DNA from: Anaerolineales bacterium
GTDB taxonomy: Bacteria; Chloroflexota; Anaerolineae; 4572-78; NAK82
Length of the DNA stretch: 6,337 nt
Assembly (NCBI GenBank): GCA_024643945.1
Contig: JAHELX010000364.1
Span: 1 to 6,337, forward strand
Direction: 5' to 3'
The notes below the pieces were generated by a model. The model did no database searches. It was given only the letters and a program-made list of their open reading frames with translations, and was not told the origin of the DNA. The position numbers were made by a program, and so were the translations under genes. Shown one piece after another: positions 1-6,337 of the stretch (position 1 is its first letter; each line of letters starts with the position of its first letter).

Positions 1-1806
1 TACACTGAAATCCTCGCCAACGCTGCGAAAATCCCCAGGAAAACGCCCCGTGTCCACGAGCCAGCCAGCGGCTTTCCAGCCCGTGTGTCGTGGATAGCCA
101 AAGTAAGTGCGTGGCTTTGGCAAGTTACCATAGAGAGAGCCACCCAGGGTTCCATCCCATTGCGCCTGCAGTTTCAGCAACGCTGATTCGGTAGGGAGGA
201 AGATCACGGCCTGGTACCCGACCACCAACAAGGCCAAAATCCCGCCTATTGCTAGCAGGAACGCCCGAGCAGGGCCAGCTTTTCTCAAAAGAGAAGGTAC
301 ACCTTGCCACAAAGTGGCTGCTCCTAGCGCGGCTACCAGCGCCCAGCCAGGATAAGCCACGTACAGATGGGTGCGGGGGTCATCTACCAGGAAGAGGTAA
401 GCCAGCAGCGGCACGCCCCACCAGATCCAGATGGCCTCGTAACCTGGTTGACGATGGCGCAACCCTACCACACCCACCATCAGCAGCACCAACCAGGGAA
501 TGAGCGCCAGGTTTAGCGAACTCAATTGCCAGATGCCGGGCCAGCGCAGCGTGGTCCAGGCGGCGAGCAAAGCCCCGCCTATCACTACCCACCATCCACG
601 CCCAGGCGGTCTGTAACGCACCAACACGACCAGGCCCAGCACCCATAAGAGGGGCAAATAGAAACGGGAGGAGTAATCCGCGTCCAAACGCCTCAGTGTT
701 TTCAGGTTGTTATAGAGCCAGTTCGTCCCCACCCGGCTTTGCATCAGGTAGGCCTGGGTGTGCTCAAATTGCGGGTCGCGTAGATAGGGGATGTAAAAGC
801 TCAACAATACTCCGGCAGCCAGCAGACTCCCAGCCAGCAACGTCAGGCGACTGGCAGGCCAACGTTGCCAGATGCGCCAGCCAAGGTAGACGACCGCCGG
901 CAAGTAAACCAGGGCATCGTAATGAGCGAGCAGGCTCACCGCCAAACCTAACGCTGCTGGCCATATCAGCGCTGAGTGGCCCTCTTCCAAAACCCGCCAG
1001 AGGCAGGCAAAAGCCAACGCAACCAGGAAGAAGATCAGGGCCTGGTATTGTACCATACGTCCGAAGGCGATGAAATAGCCGTTCAACGCTAACAGCAGCC
1101 CCGTCGTCAAACCACCCAACCAGCCGGCAACACGATAGGCCAACAGGCTGACTGTGAGAACGCCCAGCAGGCTTGCCAGGGCAAAGGGGAGCCGCGCCCA
1201 GCCTTCGTTAATACGGCCAGCCAACAACCACCCGGCCAGAGGCACCAGCATCTGCACCGGACCTTTGCGATGCAAGAATACGGCGTAGTCCTCCCCTTTG
1301 AGAGTGCGCACAGCCAGGCTGGTCACTTCGACCTCGTCTTCATGGAATTCTGCATAGCCCAGACGAGGTAAACGTATCGCCCCGGCAACCACCAAGACCA
1401 GCACCAACAGCAGCCACAATCGGCGGTCGGGCCAGCCAAGGGATGGGTGCCGACGTCGAGATGCTATGAACAAGGGGGGTAGCGTAACAATAGCGCACAG
1501 TCCTAACAGATAGTGCTCAGTTAGGGGACCGGGCAGATAAGCCAGATAAAGGGTTCCCAAGGCGGTGAAAATCAGGCTCAGGCCAGCCGCAACGATCCCG
1601 CGCCATATCGCTTCCTGGGGCTTAGGCGACCAGGCCTCCAACCAGGCCCAACCGGGCAGGAAAAAGAGGAGTAAGACGGCTGCTACGACTCGCGCTTCGG
1701 ACCAAGCGGTCAGCAGGATGGTGAGAGCAGCCAGGATCCACAACCACAGCGGCCACCAGCGCCGGCCGAGAAGCCGGGCAGGCCAGAGAGTCCGGTCAGC
1801 GATCAT
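1..1806 (-). CDS. GT39-like GT-C fold membrane glycosyltransferase with N-terminal membrane extension (3' partial)
   Basis: ATG at 1804-1806; the frame then stays open for exactly 602 codons to the window edge, so the C-terminus is missing. About 17 hydrophobic segments are visible. Residues 1-127 hold four of them (about 17-34, 38-54, 69-92, 98-115), with an L-P-G-W motif at 50-53. The GT-C core begins with a segment at 128-145, then I-R-L-P-R-L-G at 144-150 and F-H-E-D-E-V-E at 154-160; Asp157-Glu158 fit the catalytic acidic pair of GT39/PMT enzymes. Further motifs: H-R-K-G-P-V-Q at 179-185, G-R-M-V-Q-Y-Q-A at 249-256, A-H-Y-D-A-L at 294-299, and D-D-P-R-T-H-L-Y ahead of a Pro at 475-486. 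The last segment is at about 513-533, followed by a soluble tail with Y-F-G-Y-P and G-W-K-A-A-G-W-L. Likely role: sugar transfer from a polyprenyl-phosphate donor outside the membrane; substrate unknown. It shares the fold but little sequence with gene B, so a recent duplication is unlikely. Translation is probably coupled to B by the ATGA overlap. Confidence 0.9.
   Translation of the reverse strand, partial: MIADRTLWPARLLGRRWWPLWLWILAALTILLTAWSEARVVAAVLLLFFLPGWAWLEAWSPKPQEAIWRGIVAAGLSLIFTALGTLYLAYLPGPLTEHYLLGLCAIVTLPPLFIASRRRHPSLGWPDRRLWLLLVLVLVVAGAIRLPRLGYAEFHEDEVEVTSLAVRTLKGEDYAVFLHRKGPVQMLVPLAGWLLAGRINEGWARLPFALASLLGVLTVSLLAYRVAGWLGGLTTGLLLALNGYFIAFGRMVQYQALIFFLVALAFACLWRVLEEGHSALIWPAALGLAVSLLAHYDALVYLPAVVYLGWRIWQRWPASRLTLLAGSLLAAGVLLSFYIPYLRDPQFEHTQAYLMQSRVGTNWLYNNLKTLRRLDADYSSRFYLPLLWVLGLVVLVRYRPPGRGWWVVIGGALLAAWTTLRWPGIWQLSSLNLALIPWLVLLMVGVVGLRHRQPGYEAIWIWWGVPLLAYLFLVDDPRTHLYVAYPGWALVAALGAATLWQGVPSLLRKAGPARAFLLAIGGILALLVVGYQAVIFLPTESALLKLQAQWDGTLGGSLYGNLPKPRTYFGYPRHTGWKAAGWLVDTGRFPGDFRSVGEDFSV
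1803..1806 (-). promoter_or_regulatory. ATGA overlap coupling genes B and C
   Basis: The TGA of gene B and the ATG of gene C share bases as ATGA on the minus strand. The roughly 20 bases ahead of the ATG contain no recognisable AGGAGG-like site, so initiation of gene C probably relies on ribosomes terminating on gene B. This overlap also decides the start of gene C. The overlap is seen directly; coupling is established for this type of junction but inferred here. Confidence 0.8.
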
Positions 1807-4361
1807 GACCCAGTCACCGTAACGGGGAGGGATAAACACTCAATGGGCTCAGAGGTGTCAGCACGAACACCGATCACCGGCTGCCCGCCAGTTGCGACGG
1901 TCAAACAGACATCCAGCGAATATTGTCCGGGGGGTAAATTCACCGGCAATGACAAAGGATAACGGGCTGGCACGACAGCTCCCACTGCCACGTCACGGGC
2001 AGCAACAGGCTGAGGAAGAACGGGGGATGTCACTGACAGCACAGGATCGGGAACATCGTCTGGTACTAAGCGTAAAACCAACTGAAAAGCATTGATCAGC
2101 GACAAATCGAACTTGCGGTTCATCTCCCAATAGAGATGTAGCACTCCGGTGCTACCCGGCTGCCAGGTAGCGGGCTCAAGCTGATAGCCCACCCAGCGCG
2201 CCGTGCCTCCAAAAGAGATATCTAGCGGAGTAACTAACTTCCATTCCTTCAACAGCTCCAGGGCGGTTGCCTGGTCGACAGGGGCAAAATGCCCGGTTGA
2301 GTCGACAGACAGAGCCAGCCGCCCATCGGGAAATTCAATAGGTGATATGGCCTCGCCGTCACTTAAACCAAGGCGCAGGTCATAAAAGTCGGGCGAGGGG
2401 CCCGCCTCTGGCAAAGGACACAGGCTCTCCAGTATGGCACCTGGGGTGTCAAGTTCGACGGTAAAGCCAGGAGCTGATGTACAAGCCACCCAATGCGTCT
2501 CCCCGCCGATAGCAGGAGCTAACCCCATCCACAGCTCTTGCTGCGCTTCAAGTCCCAGGTTCTGCCAGAAAAGAGTGAGCATGCCGTCGGCTGCCAGATT
2601 ATAACCAAATGTCGTAATTACGCCAGGTAAGCTATTGCCCGGCCGACGCACATGATGTTCGATGGGATTGCGATAGACCAGGGCATAATCCAGCCCCTGC
2701 AATGTGACACGATGGACGGGGGTGTAGTGCCTGTCAAAGTAGCGCCACACATCCATATCCTGCAAACGCCGCTGTAGTTGGTGGCGATAATAGACCAAAT
2801 AGTCGGCTTGCATTACATCGCCTACCTGATCGGGAAACTCGCCAGCATCGCCCACAAAAAACGGGGCGAGTGTCAGATAATAAAATGCTGCAACCTGTAG
2901 GGATTCAGCACCTGGCTGCTGGTTGAGATACGCAGCCGCTTCATTCATCCCTTCTCCCCAGCCAATGCCTATCAGATGTGACGCACCGGAAGCGCCGCCA
3001 AACAGTGGATTGTAGTAAGTGAAGTAATAGGGATAATTATCGAGCACCAGCCAGCCTTGCGCCAGCAGAACCACGCCACTCAGCAGGGTTACTCCCCAGC
3101 GATGAACAGCTCGATTGCGGATAATCCTGGTCACCCTATCCCAGAGCCAGAGCAGCCCCAGAGCCACAAAGATATCGATCACGGGAAAAGCTGGCAGAAA
3201 ATAGCGCACCATCTTCTTGCTGGAAGCGGTCTCAAACAACAGAAACGTCACCAGGAAAAGCGCCAACGCCACCTGGGGGGGATGATTGAGCACCTGGCGA
3301 CGCAAAGAAGAAGCAGAGAGCAGCCGACCAGATCGCCAAAGCGCCACCGGCAAGATCAACAAACCTAACACTTCTAATGGCGATGATCGCAGAAGCCAGC
3401 CGATGGGGTAAAAGAGAGGGCCGGGATCAGGTGAAATGCGCCCCAGAAAATAGAGTTCATTTACGTGCCCTTCCTGGCCATATTGGATGCTCACATCAAG
3501 AATACCGCGGATGACCTGAGCAGGGATAACCCACATCGCCGGGAAAAAAGCGACGAAGGTCAGCCAGGCAACAGCGCCCCACAGGAACCCTTCCGCCACC
3601 AGTTGCCCCACCTCGGACCAACCTCGCCGCTGCCCACCTCGCCAGCGATAGTACAGACTTAATAACCCCAACAGCGCAGCATAAGGCATCAGGAACCAAC
3701 TAACGGTCTTACTCAAGAAGGCCAGGCCAGCCATGACTGCTGAGATGGGCAGCCAATACCACTTCCAACCCTGTAACCAGTAGCCCACCATCGCCAACAA
3801 TGAAAGTACCATGAAAGTAGCGGCCAGGGCATCGTGATGGAGAACACGCGAGAGGGCGATATGAAAGGGATTTAGGGCCAGTAGCAGTGCTGCTATCAAT
3901 GCCACCCGCTCAGCAAGCAGCCGGCGCAATAACAGGTAAAAAAGGGGAACGAAAAGAGCCGCTATGACTGTCATTGGCAGCCGGGTGGGGGCAATAAGCG
4001 CCGGGTCTAAAGGGTCCAGGTCTTGTAAAAAAGCGCGCAGATCGACGCCAGTGGAGCGTGCCGTTTGCCAGTAATAAGCCATCAAGCTCAGGCTTCCTCC
4101 CCAAGCCGTCGTGACGCCAGGTTGCCCTGCCTGAAAAGTGCATCCCAACCCGGTCGTGGAAAACTGGCGCCCGTTCCGCACCGGAGGACACTCGTGATCG
4201 GGAAAGAGCAACCCACTGGCAAACTCGCGGGAAGTATGCACCCAGAAAGGTTCATCTACGGTCAGAAACCCGCCTAACCTCGGAACACGCACCAACAGCG
4301 CCAGCGCGAAAATGGCTATAGGTATGGCCCAGCGTGCCAACAGCTTACGGTTATTTCTCAT
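1803..4361 (-). CDS. GT39/PMT-like GT-C fold membrane glycosyltransferase with C-terminal beta-sandwich domains
   Basis: Complete gene of 852 residues, ATG at 4359-4361, TGA at 1803-1805. Predicted role: transfer of a sugar from a polyprenyl-phosphate donor to an acceptor on the outer side of the membrane. Seen: membrane segment 11-25, then R-V-P-R-L-G and V-D-E-P-F-W (Asp36-Glu37), which fits the catalytic acidic pair of the PMT/GT39 family; P-G-V-T-T-A-W at 81-87; S-R-V-L-H-H-D-A at 171-178; L-S-K-T at 216-219; about ten further membrane segments to residue 440, including K-K-x-x-R-Y-x-L-P at 382-390. A soluble part follows, with Y-Y-N-P-L-F-G-G at 449-456, G-W-G-E-G at 467-471 and L-Q-G-L-D-Y-A at 554-560, then two beta-rich modules at about 580-665 and 717-850. 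All six cysteines lie in parts predicted to face outward. A TTG at 4392-4394 would add eleven residues; the ATG is preferred because it is stronger, leaves a normal positive N-terminus before the first helix, and overlaps the upstream gene by only 11 bases. Donor sugar and acceptor are unknown. Confidence 0.93.
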   Translation of the reverse strand: MRNNRKLLARWAIPIAIFALALLVRVPRLGGFLTVDEPFWVHTSREFASGLLFPDHECPPVRNGRQFSTTGLGCTFQAGQPGVTTAWGGSLSLMAYYWQTARSTGVDLRAFLQDLDPLDPALIAPTRLPMTVIAALFVPLFYLLLRRLLAERVALIAALLLALNPFHIALSRVLHHDALAATFMVLSLLAMVGYWLQGWKWYWLPISAVMAGLAFLSKTVSWFLMPYAALLGLLSLYYRWRGGQRRGWSEVGQLVAEGFLWGAVAWLTFVAFFPAMWVIPAQVIRGILDVSIQYGQEGHVNELYFLGRISPDPGPLFYPIGWLLRSSPLEVLGLLILPVALWRSGRLLSASSLRRQVLNHPPQVALALFLVTFLLFETASSKKMVRYFLPAFPVIDIFVALGLLWLWDRVTRIIRNRAVHRWGVTLLSGVVLLAQGWLVLDNYPYYFTYYNPLFGGASGASHLIGIGWGEGMNEAAAYLNQQPGAESLQVAAFYYLTLAPFFVGDAGEFPDQVGDVMQADYLVYYRHQLQRRLQDMDVWRYFDRHYTPVHRVTLQGLDYALVYRNPIEHHVRRPGNSLPGVITTFGYNLAADGMLTLFWQNLGLEAQQELWMGLAPAIGGETHWVACTSAPGFTVELDTPGAILESLCPLPEAGPSPDFYDLRLGLSDGEAISPIEFPDGRLALSVDSTGHFAPVDQATALELLKEWKLVTPLDISFGGTARWVGYQLEPATWQPGSTGVLHLYWEMNRKFDLSLINAFQLVLRLVPDDVPDPVLSVTSPVLPQPVAARDVAVGAVVPARYPLSLPVNLPPGQYSLDVCLTVATGGQPVIGVRADTSEPIECLSLPVTVTGS
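4351..4361 (-). promoter_or_regulatory. 11-base start/stop overlap coupling genes A and B
   Basis: On the minus strand the sequence reads ATGAGAAATAA: the ATG of gene B lies eight bases before the TAA of gene A in a different frame. A G-rich stretch (GGGGA) sits only about three bases before the ATG, which is close for a Shine-Dalgarno site. The arrangement suggests re-initiation by ribosomes finishing gene A and places both genes on one transcript. The overlap is seen directly; the coupling is inferred. Confidence 0.75.
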
Positions 4362-6337
4362 TATTCCCCAGCGGTAGCAACACCCGCGTGTCAATCACCC
4401 TGCCCGCTCCATCGACCACCGGCAATCGTTCCCCAGTCGCCGGGTCATAGATACCCAGCTCGAACTGTGTTGCAGCCGTTGTTTCACTCTCCGGCAACGG
4501 CACTACGAACTCGTCGGTGATTACTTCGCGCGGCAGCCAGCCGGTAGTGGGGAAGGCACCATCCCCCGGCACGTGATCCACCTGACCCACCACCTGCTCC
4601 GACTCGTCGAGCAGGTGGACGAAGGCGGTATAGCTGACGTCCATCTCGGAGAGGGCACGCCAGTATAAGGTGATGCTCAACGTGCGTGATTCGTTGCCGG
4701 CTGGGGGCTGCATATCGTAGCCTAGCAGTTGGATCCGATCCGCAAAGTTAGCGCCGACAAGGTGTTGCAGCGACGGTAGGTCGAAGCGGCGGGACCAGCC
4801 TTGCACATGTAACGTGCCTAGCGGCACCTCGGCTACCAGCCCTCCGCCGGCATCGGTGACACGCACGCCCAAAGTGTAGTCACCGCTGGCCATGTCTGGC
4901 GGCACGCGCCCGTCGAACCAGCCGCGCACTACCTGCCCGGCCACCCAATGACTGGACGGGTAGTCTATCCCAGCCAGGGGCAATGAGTTGGTGAGAGGCC
5001 AGGCATCCTCCTCCTGAATCGCCCACAGTGACGCCCGATAGTCATTGGACAGGGCTTGGTCTGCCCGCCAGACCAACGCCAGCGATGCCCGCTCGCCGGG
5101 ACGTAGGGTGTCCCCGGTGGTGGTAGCAAAGCCAAGCAGGGTCAAATCGCTGGTCACCGGCTGGTTTAGGGTCAGGCTCAAGCCCAACACGTCGGCGGGT
5201 GGCGGCGACAGGTCAGGGTGGACGGCAACGGTCCCCAACGTCACGACCTGGGCCGAATCGCCAGACGCGGCCGGCAAGCGGGCCAGACTATCAGCACCAT
5301 AGATCGCCACTCCCAGATGATAGTCGCCAGGGGCCGTGGCCGGGGCGATCGGCACCAGGAAGTAGGCATCCACCTCGGTACCCGGCTCCCAATGAGTTGA
5401 GCCCTGATGCAGGATGTTGTTCAACAGCAGCTTATCAATCTGACCCACCACGTGACCTGCGCTGTCGGCCAGGATGACCGAAGCCTTGAGGTCTTCGTCT
5501 GAGGGTGCCGCCAGGCGGAAGCGAAGACGAGCCCATAGCAAATCTCCGGCGGGTACAGCAGGCTCCGGATACTCCGCCGCCGGCTCCGTTCCGGAGGCGT
5601 CGCCAAAAGCGTAGGCTGTCAGCGTGATTTGCCGGCCGAAGCCAACATCTGCCGGCGTGAGTGGTCCGTCGGTCAGATCTGGCCCCAGGCGTTCCAGCCG
5701 GTAGGTTTCGATGTCGTAGTATTCAAATGACTGCTTTTCGACGAACGTCCCGTGCTTCTCCAGGTAGTAGCGGATAATCTCTTTGGGGTCGGCGCCGGTG
5801 TGCTTGGATGTCTTCCAGCGGACGACGTGAACCACGTCACGGCCCTGCACGGCAGCGGTGAGCGACGCTTCCAACGTGTCCTCGTTGTCCACCACCCAGG
5901 CATAGCCGGCCTGGCCGGTGTAGAGAAACATAACCGTATAATTGGGATTCACATCGCCAGCGGCAGTGTCACGGGGCAACAGGAAAGTTGCTTGCGGGTT
6001 GGTTTCCTCCGACATCTCCGCTGCCAGTTCCACAGCATACACGTGATAGCCGGCCTGAGCGTCGTTGGTTTTGGGCCACTCGACCATGTAGTAGTGGAAG
6101 TCCTGATAGAGAGGTCGAGCGACCACGCCTCCTAATGCTAGCAGCACGACAGCAGATAGGAGATGGCTGATGGCTGAGAGCAGCCCCCCCCGGCCCGCGC
6201 GGCGCAGCCGAGACGGGCAGCCCCTAACCACAATGCCAAGACCCAGGTCCAGAACGCCCGTTATTCCCACAGCGACCAGGATGTACGCGGCCGGGGCGGC
6301 GCCTACGGCTCGTAGTAGGTGGGGAATGGAATCGGGA
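4351..6337 (-). CDS. Membrane-anchored protein with three C-terminal beta-sandwich-like modules, probable C-terminal part of a GT39-like glycosyltransferase (5' partial)
   Basis: The frame is open from the window edge (first full codon at 6336) to a TAA at 4351-4353, giving 661 visible residues. A GTG at 6268-6270 could be called as the start, but the frame continues upstream with a hydrophobic, membrane-like stretch, so the true start is probably outside the window. Visible order: membrane segment about residues 12-37; Arg/Gly-rich loop 38-51, probably cytoplasmic; second membrane segment about 52-73; a soluble domain about 75-215 containing D-P-K-E-I-I-R-Y-Y-L-E-K; then three similar modules at about 231-372, 384-511 and 530-655. 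Module three has Y-W-R-A, F-V-H-L-L-D, Q-V-D, and Y-D-P-A-T-G-E-R-L-P, a pattern I associate with C-terminal regions of Chloroflexota GT39-like proteins. The catalytic membrane core would lie upstream and is not seen, so the enzyme assignment is inference from the resemblance to genes B and C and from position. It could instead be a non-catalytic membrane-anchored surface protein. The next gene starts inside its last codons. Confidence 0.85.
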   Translation of the reverse strand, partial: PDSIPHLLRAVGAAPAAYILVAVGITGVLDLGLGIVVRGCPSRLRRAGRGGLLSAISHLLSAVVLLALGGVVARPLYQDFHYYMVEWPKTNDAQAGYHVYAVELAAEMSEETNPQATFLLPRDTAAGDVNPNYTVMFLYTGQAGYAWVVDNEDTLEASLTAAVQGRDVVHVVRWKTSKHTGADPKEIIRYYLEKHGTFVEKQSFEYYDIETYRLERLGPDLTDGPLTPADVGFGRQITLTAYAFGDASGTEPAAEYPEPAVPAGDLLWARLRFRLAAPSDEDLKASVILADSAGHVVGQIDKLLLNNILHQGSTHWEPGTEVDAYFLVPIAPATAPGDYHLGVAIYGADSLARLPAASGDSAQVVTLGTVAVHPDLSPPPADVLGLSLTLNQPVTSDLTLLGFATTTGDTLRPGERASLALVWRADQALSNDYRASLWAIQEEDAWPLTNSLPLAGIDYPSSHWVAGQVVRGWFDGRVPPDMASGDYTLGVRVTDAGGGLVAEVPLGTLHVQGWSRRFDLPSLQHLVGANFADRIQLLGYDMQPPAGNESRTLSITLYWRALSEMDVSYTAFVHLLDESEQVVGQVDHVPGDGAFPTTGWLPREVITDEFVVPLPESETTAATQFELGIYDPATGERLPVVDGAGRVIDTRVLLPLGNNEK
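4590..4618. repeat. Perfect 10-bp inverted repeat inside gene A
   Basis: The arms CCACCTGCTC (4590-4599) and GAGCAGGTGG (4609-4618) are exact reverse complements around a 9-base loop, so both strands could form a stable hairpin. It lies inside the third C-terminal module of gene A and encodes part of the F-V-H-L-L-D and Q-V-V-G-Q-V-D region. No T-run follows on either strand, so it does not look like an intrinsic terminator. It may be a by-product of codon choice at a conserved peptide. Confidence 0.6.
6151..6183 (-). repeat. Short degenerate repeat, GGCTGAT-type, inside gene A
   Basis: On the plus strand the stretch contains two adjacent copies of TGGCTGA (6164-6170 and 6171-6177), preceded by AGCAGATAGGAGA, a related but diverged unit. 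Read as gene A it gives the peptide L-L-S-A-I-S-H-L-L-S-A (residues 52-62). Repeats of this type, with units like CAGCCATCAGC, are often found scattered in Chloroflexota and cyanobacterial genomes, usually between genes. I saw no second copy in the window. It abuts a run of eight C at 6184-6191. That it is a dispersed repeat is inference from the motif; the local tandem units are seen directly. Confidence 0.5.

Noticed and set aside
380..646. Minus-strand ORF of 88 codons
   Set aside because: It is another frame of gene C; the gene C frame is open across the region and gives regular membrane helices.
696..1073. Plus-strand ORF of 125 codons opposite gene C
   Set aside because: Its Pro/Arg/Ser-rich low-complexity protein is typical of an antisense shadow; gene C reads cleanly as a membrane protein through the same bases.
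3275..3281. Run of seven G in gene B as a frameshift site
   Set aside because: The frame reads cleanly on both sides (N-H-P-P-Q-V between membrane segments), so no frameshift is indicated.
4362..4394. TTG at 4392-4394 as an upstream start for gene B
   Set aside because: It would add eleven residues including two adjacent cysteines and lengthen the overlap with gene A to 44 bases. The ATG at 4361 gives the usual short positive N-terminus before the first helix.
5906..5918. Palindrome CCGGCC-T-GGCCGG
   Set aside because: A one-base loop cannot form a useful hairpin, and short GC palindromes are common in this coding sequence.
5752..6135. Plus-strand ORF of 127 codons opposite gene A
   Set aside because: It lies wholly antisense to a well-supported soluble domain, has no visible ribosome binding site or recognisable family, and open antisense frames are expected in GC-rich coding DNA.
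6268..6270. GTG as the true start of gene A
   Set aside because: The frame stays open for 22 more codons to the window edge with a hydrophobic sequence that completes a membrane helix, so the gene very likely begins outside the window.

Overview
The window is almost entirely filled by three large genes, all on the minus strand and read from high to low coordinates: gene A (4351-6337, 5' end outside the window), gene B (1803-4361, complete) and gene C (1-1806, 3' end outside the window). They overlap by 11 bases (A/B) and 4 bases (B/C). No intergenic space exists, and no promoter, terminator, RNA gene, CRISPR array or transposase gene is visible. The plus-strand and alternate-frame ORFs in the region are shadows of these three genes.

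Genes B and C encode polytopic membrane proteins of the GT-C glycosyltransferase fold. They look like the GT39 / dolichyl-phosphate-mannose-protein mannosyltransferase (PMT) superfamily, with an acidic Asp-Glu pair at the start of the first outside-facing loop after a conserved R-x-P-R-L-G segment. Gene A shows only the end of a membrane domain, then a soluble domain and three diverged beta-sandwich-like modules. It is probably the C-terminal part of a third enzyme of the same kind. Gene B carries related C-terminal modules. The likely job of the cluster is to transfer sugars from polyprenyl-phosphate-sugar donors to an acceptor on the outer face of the membrane (protein, lipid or polysaccharide). 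The acceptor and the sugar cannot be read from the sequence.

The organism is most likely a member of the Chloroflexota (Anaerolineae/Caldilineae-like). This rests on moderately high GC, on tandem GT39-like genes with C-terminal beta-sandwich modules, and on a Leu-Leu-Ser-Ala-Ile-Ser type repeat of the sort scattered through chloroflexotal and cyanobacterial genomes. It is an inference from family resemblance, not a proof.

The points most worth following are: (1) the tandem arrangement of three overlapping large membrane glycosyltransferase-like genes; (2) a short repeat that appears to have entered gene A in frame, next to a run of eight C; (3) three tandem modules in A that match the C-terminal region of B; (4) six cysteines in B that all fall in outside-facing segments and group in pairs; (5) a roughly 127-residue membrane extension ahead of the catalytic core in C, and an Asp-to-Gln difference between B and C in a conserved loop. 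I see no clearly new biological system; this looks like an envelope-glycosylation locus with some unusual protein architecture.
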